A stretch of 10,359 nucleotides of DNA from an uncultured Devosia sp. (GTDB lineage: Bacteria; Pseudomonadota; Alphaproteobacteria; Rhizobiales; Devosiaceae). The translations under genes were made by a program, and so were the position numbers. Below are positions 6,712 to 10,359 of the stretch, one piece after another (the stretch's first letter is position 1; every line of letters begins with the position of its first letter). A model generated the notes under the pieces. It saw nothing but the letters and a program-made list of their open reading frames with translations, searched no databases and had not been told where the DNA came from. The stretch is taken from the NCBI GenBank assembly GCA_946481445.1, contig CAMLOA010000033.1, forward strand, positions 1-10,359, in the 5' to 3' direction.

Positions 6712-7473
6712 ATGAACCTCTCAATGAGCAAAGGCGCTCAGCGCTGGCTGCTCGGAACCTGTGCCGCATTCGCCATCCTGCTCGGCTCGGCGTCCATTGT
6801 TCCAACAACGGCCTTCGCCCAGGACGGCAACGGAGCAGGCCAGGGCCAAGGCGGCCCGGGCGGCAATGACAGCGCTGGCCAGGGCGGTCAGGGCGGTCAG
6901 GGTGCCGATGGCGAGGGACAGGGCCAGGGCGGCCCCAGCGCGGATTCCGATGCGCAAGGACCCAATGCAGGTCAGCCTGCGGACGGCGATCGCGGCGGCA
7001 AACCGTCCTGGGCCCAGGAAGGCATCCCGGAGGTCGACCTGGGACGGCTCAGCGTCATTCGCAGCCCCGATCAAGTGCTGGACCGGGCGCTTGCCGAAGT
7101 GGTCACGACCTTTGACCCGGCTCTGGCGCCACTCTATGAGATGACTGCCGATGACTTCGGCGACTATGTCCTCGCACACTGGAACGACGAGGGCTTTGCC
7201 ATCGTCGACTCGCCTCTGCAGAACCTTGCTCTGCTCGAAGAACTCTGGACGCAGGGCGATACGTCTTTGCCGGGCGTCGACCCGGCCTCCAGCCTGGAAC
7301 TGGCAGCCATCCTGATCGGAACCGCGTCTGACAAGACCCTGCCGGTCACCTACGACACGGTGCTGGCACTGGCCGTGATCGTCGGTGCCGATGAACTCAG
7401 CCAGGCCGACATCCAGTATATCGCCACCGAGGCCGAAGCAGTCCGCGTCGACGTGGCGACTGCTCACGGCTGA
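6712..7473 (+). CDS. Secreted protein of unknown family, paralog 1
   Basis: This is a 253-residue protein I do not recognise. A signal peptide (about 1-36, ending TTAFA before QDG) is followed by a Gly/Gln/Asp-rich low-complexity linker (37-98, GQGQGG-type repeats). A compact domain with predicted helical character follows (99-253). It begins WAQEGIPEV and carries LGRL, VIRSPD, VLDRALAEV, IVDSPLQNLALL, DTSLPGV and ASDKT, and ends AHG. This domain is repeated in the next gene at roughly 60% identity by eye, so the pair is a tandem duplication. There are no cysteines after the signal peptide and no membrane helix, lipobox or sorting signal, so the mature protein should be periplasmic or extracellular. 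The start at 6712 has GGAG seven bases upstream, exactly the geometry seen at the paralog. The ATG at 6682 also has an AGGAG but lies in a hairpin. Confidence 0.85.
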   Translation: MNLSMSKGAQRWLLGTCAAFAILLGSASIVPTTAFAQDGNGAGQGQGGPGGNDSAGQGGQGGQGADGEGQGQGGPSADSDAQGPNAGQPADGDRGGKPSWAQEGIPEVDLGRLSVIRSPDQVLDRALAEVVTTFDPALAPLYEMTADDFGDYVLAHWNDEGFAIVDSPLQNLALLEELWTQGDTSLPGVDPASSLELAAILIGTASDKTLPVTYDTVLALAVIVGADELSQADIQYIATEAEAVRVDVATAHG

Positions 7474-7491
7474 CGGCAAGGGCCGAAACAA

Positions 7492-7517
7492 GGGAGCCGG
7501 GCCGTGAGCCGGCTCCC
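7492..7517 (+). terminator. Stem-loop after paralog 1, probable terminator
   Basis: A 9-bp perfect stem (GGGAGCCGG at 7492-7500, CCGGCTCCC at 7509-7517) with an 8-base loop starts 18 bases past the stop codon. No T tract follows on the plus strand, so termination may be partial and read-through into paralog 2 is possible. The T-rich side (TTGTTT) lies on the minus strand. Confidence 0.5.
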
Positions 7518-7548
7518 AAAGACGGCGTGCGCACTGCGTTGGCACAGC

Positions 7549-7654
7549 GGCGGATGTCTGTCCGCCTCCGTCTACTGAGGGTGGCGTGCAGGCTCGTCCG
7601 GCCGTGGCAGCGGGCCGAGGCCTGATACCTCGCATCCGGGCCGTATCGACGGCC
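7549..7654 (+). other. Two small hairpins in the leader of paralog 2
   Basis: The 242-bp gap before paralog 2 holds GGCGGA/TCCGCC (7549-7554 and 7561-7566) and GGCCGT/ACGGCC (7639-7644 and 7649-7654), each a 6-bp perfect stem. No clear promoter is visible. They could be leader-RNA structure, or chance in GC-rich sequence. Confidence 0.25.
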
Positions 7655-7715
7655 ACGAACCAACCAGATGCGGCGTAGCGCTGAGCGCGCCCGTGTCCAT
7701 CAACGGAGCCATTTG

Positions 7716-8498
7716 ATGATTGATGATGATAAGAGGCGTTGGCTGCGTGCGAGCACCGCGGCAATCGCGATGCTGATCAGCGCGACAACCCTGGTTATGC
7801 AACCTGTTCTCGCCCAGGAAGGCAAGGGCAACCAGGCCCAGCAGGGTCCAGGCGGAGGCGATGGCGCCGGCCAGGGCAAGGGCGGCCAAGGCGGACAGGG
7901 CGGCGAGCACGAGGATGGCGGCGAACATGAAGATGGTGAGGATCATGAGGGAGGCAAGGGCGGCGATACTCCCATCGGTGGCGAAGGAACCGGCACCGGT
8001 CAGGGTGGAGGTGGCCAGGGCGGCGACGGCGGTCAGCCGCCATGGGCTCAGGAGGGCATTCCCGAGGTGGAACTCGGGCGGCTCAACGTCATCCGCAGTC
8101 CGGACCGTGTGCTCGACCGCGCCTTGGCTGAGGTGATCGCCACTTTCGAGCCAGACATGGAGCATTACTACGAGATGACGGCGGCGAAGTTCGCCGACGA
8201 GGCCGAAAGCAACTGGGGCGACATTAGCATCGTCGACTCGCCGCTACAGAACCTGGCACTGCTCCGCGAGTTGTGGACCACCACCGACACTAGCCTTCCG
8301 GGTGTCGAGCCGGCCAACATCGCGGAACTCTCCGCGATCTTGCTCGGGGTGGCTTCCGACAAGACCGTCCCGATCACAGACGATACTGTTCGGGCACTCG
8401 CTATCATCATGGGCGTGAGCATGTCCGCTTCCACCATCTCAAACATTGCCGACAGGGCCGAAGAGGTGCGTCTCGGCGTGCTGGCTGGGCACGGCTGA
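7716..8498 (+). CDS. Secreted protein of unknown family, paralog 2
   Basis: This is a 260-residue tandem paralog of the preceding gene. A signal peptide ends PVLAQ (about residue 34). The linker (35-108) is Gly/Gln-rich but contains a His/Glu/Asp repeat, GEHEDGGEHEDGEDHEGG (63-80), which is absent from paralog 1 and could bind divalent metals. The conserved domain (109-260) again begins WAQEGIPEVELGRL and contains VIRSPDRVLDRALAEV, IVDSPLQNLALL, DTSLPGVEPA and ASDKT, and ends AGHG. Divergence is greatest around 146-169 and near the C terminus (234-257). The start at 7716 has GGAG at 7705-7708, seven bases away; the frame opens at 7668 but would add 16 basic residues before the signal peptide. 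The protein is presumably exported by Sec. No enzymatic motif is visible and I assign no function. Confidence 0.85.
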   Translation: MIDDDKRRWLRASTAAIAMLISATTLVMQPVLAQEGKGNQAQQGPGGGDGAGQGKGGQGGQGGEHEDGGEHEDGEDHEGGKGGDTPIGGEGTGTGQGGGGQGGDGGQPPWAQEGIPEVELGRLNVIRSPDRVLDRALAEVIATFEPDMEHYYEMTAAKFADEAESNWGDISIVDSPLQNLALLRELWTTTDTSLPGVEPANIAELSAILLGVASDKTVPITDDTVRALAIIMGVSMSASTISNIADRAEEVRLGVLAGHG

Positions 8499-8517
8499 CG
8501 TGCTTTCCATCGACAAA

Positions 8518-8550
8518 CAGAAAGGCCGGGCAGCTTGCCCGGCCTTTCTG
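8518..8550. terminator. Strong bidirectional intrinsic terminator
   Basis: A 15-bp perfect stem (8518-8532 paired with 8536-8550; AAGGCCGGGCA core) with a 3-base loop separates the convergent paralog 2 and crystallin-like genes. The AAA/TTT flanks within the stem give a T-rich 3' side on both strands, so it should stop transcription from either direction. Confidence 0.88.
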
Positions 8551-8571
8551 CCTTTAGGGTGGTGACGGTAT

Positions 8572-9060
8572 CTATTCCGCCTTCCAGGACGAAACGGCAT
8601 TGTCGAGCTCGGCTGGCAGGGTCGTCGCCGTCGCGGTGAAGTCGGCGCAGGTGCCGCCATAGTTGTCGTCCGTGCAGACAGTCACCCTTATCGTGCCAGC
8701 GATCTCTATGGAGGAGATGCGATCGTCCCACTCGTCGGACAGCTCGATAGAGAATCCGCCGACGCCGGCGCAGAACGCCTCGCCCGTCACGCCCGGGTCC
8801 GCGTAGAAGCAGACATGATTGGGCAGGGGCGAAGCCTCCTCGACGGTAAGCGTCGGTGTATGCCCGTCGTCCCCATCGTCATCGCCCTGATTCTGGTTTT
8901 GGTTCTGGTTCTGGTTTTGGTTCTGGTTCTGGTTTTGGTTTTGGTTCTCAGCCTGGGCTTGGCCCCCAGCCTGGTTCTGGTTCTGAGCCAACGCTGGCAC
9001 GAGTGGCTGTACCGTAATGATGAGAGCCACAACGCTGCTGACGATCAGGTTTTTACGCAT
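8572..9060 (-). CDS. Secreted beta/gamma-crystallin-like protein with Asn-Gln repeat linker
   Basis: This is a 162-residue exported protein. The signal peptide ends PALAQ (residue 26). The linker holds ten uninterrupted Asn-Gln pairs (39-58), then an acidic patch GDDDGDDG (59-66). The domain at 83-162 has the beta/gamma-crystallin (or I36 peptidase-inhibitor) pattern: VCFYADPGVTGEAFC, WDDRISS, VTVCTDDNYGGTC and LDNAVSS. Both Greek-key halves carry the calcium motif (D/N)(D/N)XX(S/T)S: DDRISS at 112-117 and DNAVSS at 153-158. A complete two-site calcium clamp is therefore likely. Four cysteines (84, 97, 129, 138) could form two disulfides, fitting export. The start at 9060 has AGGAGG seven bases upstream (9068-9073), overlapping the stop codon of the EF-hand gene. 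The two are therefore probably translationally coupled. Confidence 0.87.
   Translation of the reverse strand: MRKNLIVSSVVALIITVQPLVPALAQNQNQAGGQAQAENQNQNQNQNQNQNQNQNQNQGDDDGDDGHTPTLTVEEASPLPNHVCFYADPGVTGEAFCAGVGGFSIELSDEWDDRISSIEIAGTIRVTVCTDDNYGGTCADFTATATTLPAELDNAVSSWKAE
8887..8946 (-). repeat. 60-bp hexanucleotide tract encoding ten Asn-Gln pairs
   Basis: The tract consists of ten 6-base units, on the plus strand mostly CTGGTT or TTGGTT, inside the crystallin-like gene. Because each unit is 6 bases, gain or loss by slippage would change linker length without shifting the frame. The mix of CAG and CAA codons shows some sequence drift. Confidence 0.9.
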
Positions 9061-9071
9061 GGGTTGACCTC

Positions 9072-9614
9072 CTAATTCCAGTTCTGGCGCCGATGTTCCC
9101 AAGGCGACACCTTGCCATCCGCGTCGGCATCAGCCGCTTCGTAATGGGCCTGCGCCGCTCCAAGAAATTCTTCCTTGGAGACCTTGCCGTCGCCGTCGGG
9201 ATCCATGCCGGCAAAGCGCTCTTCCTTAGCCTGCTGCATTGCCGCCTGACGGTCAGGATTGTAGCCCATCTGCGGTCCCATCCGGACGGTCATGTACTCC
9301 TCGATGGTCACGAACCCGTCGTCGTCGGCGTCCATGGCAGTGAAGACTTCGTCCGCTGCCGAGGCGGCTTCTTCGGCGCTGACGAACCCGTCCTCGTTGA
9401 TGTCGAGCATGGTGTGTCGGCCACGTCCGGGCTGGCCCATCATGCCCTGGCCGAAGCCGTAGCCGGGTCCCATCATCATGCCTGAACCGAAGCCATAGCC
9501 GGGCATCGTGCCGTAACCCGGGCCGAAGCCATAGCCGACCTGCGCGAGAACCGGGGAGCTTGCAAGCGCAGGCGCCACCAGGGCCGCGATTCCGATAGCG
9601 AAGATGCGTCTCAT
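9072..9614 (-). CDS. Secreted four-EF-hand calcium-binding protein
   Basis: This is a 180-residue exported protein. The signal peptide ends SSPVLAQ (residue 25). A Gly/Tyr/Met-rich repeat region follows (26-66, with GYGFGPGYG and PGYGFGQGMMG). Four canonical 12-residue EF-hand loops come next: DINEDGFVSAEE (71-82), DADDDGFVTIEE (95-106), DPDGDGKVSKEE (138-149) and DADADGKVSPWE (162-173). Each has Asp at position 1, Gly at 6 and Glu at 12, so all four should bind calcium. Loops 1-2 and 3-4 form two pairs joined by a Met/Gln-rich stretch. A role as a periplasmic or extracellular calcium buffer or sensor is inference. Its stop codon (9072-9074) overlaps the Shine-Dalgarno of the crystallin-like gene, and the start codons lie in one transcript. 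The start at 9614 has a modest AGAAG upstream. Confidence 0.9.
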   Translation of the reverse strand: MRRIFAIGIAALVAPALASSPVLAQVGYGFGPGYGTMPGYGFGSGMMMGPGYGFGQGMMGQPGRGRHTMLDINEDGFVSAEEAASAADEVFTAMDADDDGFVTIEEYMTVRMGPQMGYNPDRQAAMQQAKEERFAGMDPDGDGKVSKEEFLGAAQAHYEAADADADGKVSPWEHRRQNWN

Positions 9615-9681
9615 ATCTATCTTCTTTTCGAGTGTTGGTAGTCCTTGTCTTGTAGGGGAGCGGCGCGAGCCCCGAGTTGAC

Positions 9682-9728
9682 GCCGATCAATTCACCAGCG
9701 GAGGCACGCGCGCCCCTTCTTGATCGGC
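9682..9728. repeat. 9-bp inverted repeat upstream of the EF-hand gene
   Basis: GCCGATCAA (9682-9690) and TTGATCGGC (9720-9728) are exact reverse complements separated by 29 bases. They lie in the 232-bp region between ptsH and the EF-hand gene, 68 bases or more before its start codon. This could be a pair of operator half-sites or the stem of an RNA hairpin. No clear ptsH terminator is visible elsewhere in this gap. Confidence 0.45.
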
Positions 9729-9846
9729 AGAGGCCAACAGCGCGCCAATCGGCCCCGCCATAGGCATTCCGTTTCAGCGGACTGTCAGCTTTCAGGAGGG
9801 CCGGCCTCAACGACGGAATCGGGGTCGCAAGCCGTTGGCCCGAAGC

Positions 9847-10155
9847 CTAACCAGCGCCCTCGACGTCCTCGTCGAAGCCGTTGTTGACCAGCTCTACGAT
9901 GGCTTCGAGCGCCTCGCGCGCCTGCTTGCCGCTGGCCTGCACCAGAATCGTGGAGCCCGGGCCGGCGCCCAGCATCATCAGGCCCATGATGGAATTGCCG
10001 GCGACCGAGGTGCCGTCCTTGATGACGTTGATGGTGGCGTCGAAGCATTCGGCGGTGCGCACGAAGCGGGCCGAGGCGCGGGCATGCAGGCCCTTGCGGT
10101 TGACGATGGTCAGTTGCTGCGCGACGGCCCGGCCGCCCCCCGCCGCGCCGTCCAT
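9847..10155 (-). CDS. ptsH: HPr phosphocarrier protein
   Basis: This is a 102-residue HPr, slightly longer than the usual 85-90 because of an N-terminal extension (MDGAAGGGRAVAQ). GLHARAS (22-28) holds the phospho-accepting His24, which takes phosphate from enzyme I. Ser55 in GNSIMGLMML matches Ser46 of classical HPr, the target of HPr kinase; both residues are shifted by nine, as expected from the extension. In alphaproteobacteria HPr passes phosphate to regulatory EIIA proteins and not to sugar permeases. The start codon overlaps the EIIA stop (TAATG), so the genes form an operon with coupled translation. The usual downstream neighbour in related genomes is ahcY; here the exported-protein block intervenes. 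Confidence 0.97.
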   Translation of the reverse strand: MDGAAGGGRAVAQQLTIVNRKGLHARASARFVRTAECFDATINVIKDGTSVAGNSIMGLMMLGAGPGSTILVQASGKQAREALEAIVELVNNGFDEDVEGAG

Positions 10156-10359
10156 TATTGCGCGCCCAGGATCGAATTGGCGACAGTGATGTATTTCCGG
10201 CCCGCTTCCTGGGCCAGGTTCACCGCATCCTTGATGGTCATGTCGCCCCGCACACGGCCGAGCTTCACCAGCATGGGCAGGTTGACGCCGGCAATGACCT
10301 CGACCTTGCGGTTCTGCATCACCGAGATGGCGAGGTTGGACGGGGTGCCGCCGAACATG
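10155..10359 (-). CDS. PTS EIIA component, mannose/fructose family (3' part)
   Basis: Only the last 67 or so residues are in the window; the 5' part lies beyond base 10359. The fragment contains FGGTPSN, KVEVIAGVNLPMLVKL and LAQEAGRKYI, which are characteristic of the EIIA-Man domain of alphaproteobacterial regulatory PTS systems. The phospho-histidine near the N terminus is not visible. In Rhizobiales this single-domain protein is encoded beside hprK and ptsH and acts in carbon/nitrogen signalling, not sugar uptake. Its stop codon shares one base with the ptsH start. The Met at 10358 is probably internal and not the true start. Confidence 0.93.
   Translation of the reverse strand, partial: MFGGTPSNLAISVMQNRKVEVIAGVNLPMLVKLGRVRGDMTIKDAVNLAQEAGRKYITVANSILGAQ

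Noticed and set aside
6721..7764. 347-codon minus-strand frame opposite paralog 1
   Set aside because: It lacks a signal peptide or domain. The plus-strand frame has a signal peptide, a good ribosome binding site and a conserved paralog.
8887..8946. Short repeated DNA units resembling a repeat array
   Set aside because: The units are 6 bases with no spacers and lie in frame within a gene, so this is not a CRISPR array.

Overview
The window reads as chromosomal DNA of a GC-rich alphaproteobacterium, most likely a member of the Hyphomicrobiales (Rhizobiales). A Devosia-like genus is a guess. The evidence is gene order: a mannose-type PTS EIIA gene, then ptsH (HPr), ahcY, a DivL-type PAS kinase and tsaE, all on the minus strand. 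This neighbourhood is familiar from rhizobial and Brucella-type chromosomes. No rRNA, tRNA, CRISPR array or transposase was found.

Layout, left to right. Positions 1-524 hold tsaE (minus; tRNA t6A modification) and a possible terminator. A 23-bp perfect inverted repeat (545-622) lies between tsaE and the upstream 820-residue DivL-like kinase (634-3096). The kinase has tyrosine where histidine kinases carry the phospho-accepting histidine. A 365-bp gap follows, with a cluster of GANTC (CcrM-type) sites, a near-consensus CtrA box and the ahcY terminator. Then come ahcY (3462-4853), its promoter and an AT-rich operator-like palindrome (4922-4943), and a small membrane protein of the DUF2937 type (4945-5448).

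Positions 5719-9614 are an accessory block of exported proteins lying between ptsH and the ahcY segment. It contains an outer-membrane beta-barrel protein (minus), two tandem paralogous secreted proteins of unknown family (plus), a secreted beta/gamma-crystallin-like protein and a four-EF-hand protein (both minus, translationally coupled). The last four share one plan: signal peptide, low-complexity linker (Gly/Gln, His/Glu/Asp, Asn-Gln or Gly/Tyr/Met), then a compact conserved domain. Two of the four carry textbook calcium-binding motifs, so the block may be a calcium-responsive envelope or extracellular module; that is inference. A perfect 14-bp palindrome of FNR/FixK type sits in the divergent promoter region between the barrel gene and the first paralog.

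The right end (9847-10359) carries ptsH and the 3' part of the EIIA gene, overlapping by one base as an operon. These belong to the regulatory, non-transporting PTS typical of alphaproteobacteria.

The most interesting items are the tandem paralogs of unknown function with their Ca-binding neighbours, and the tyrosine-type DivL kinase whose upstream region looks cell-cycle controlled.
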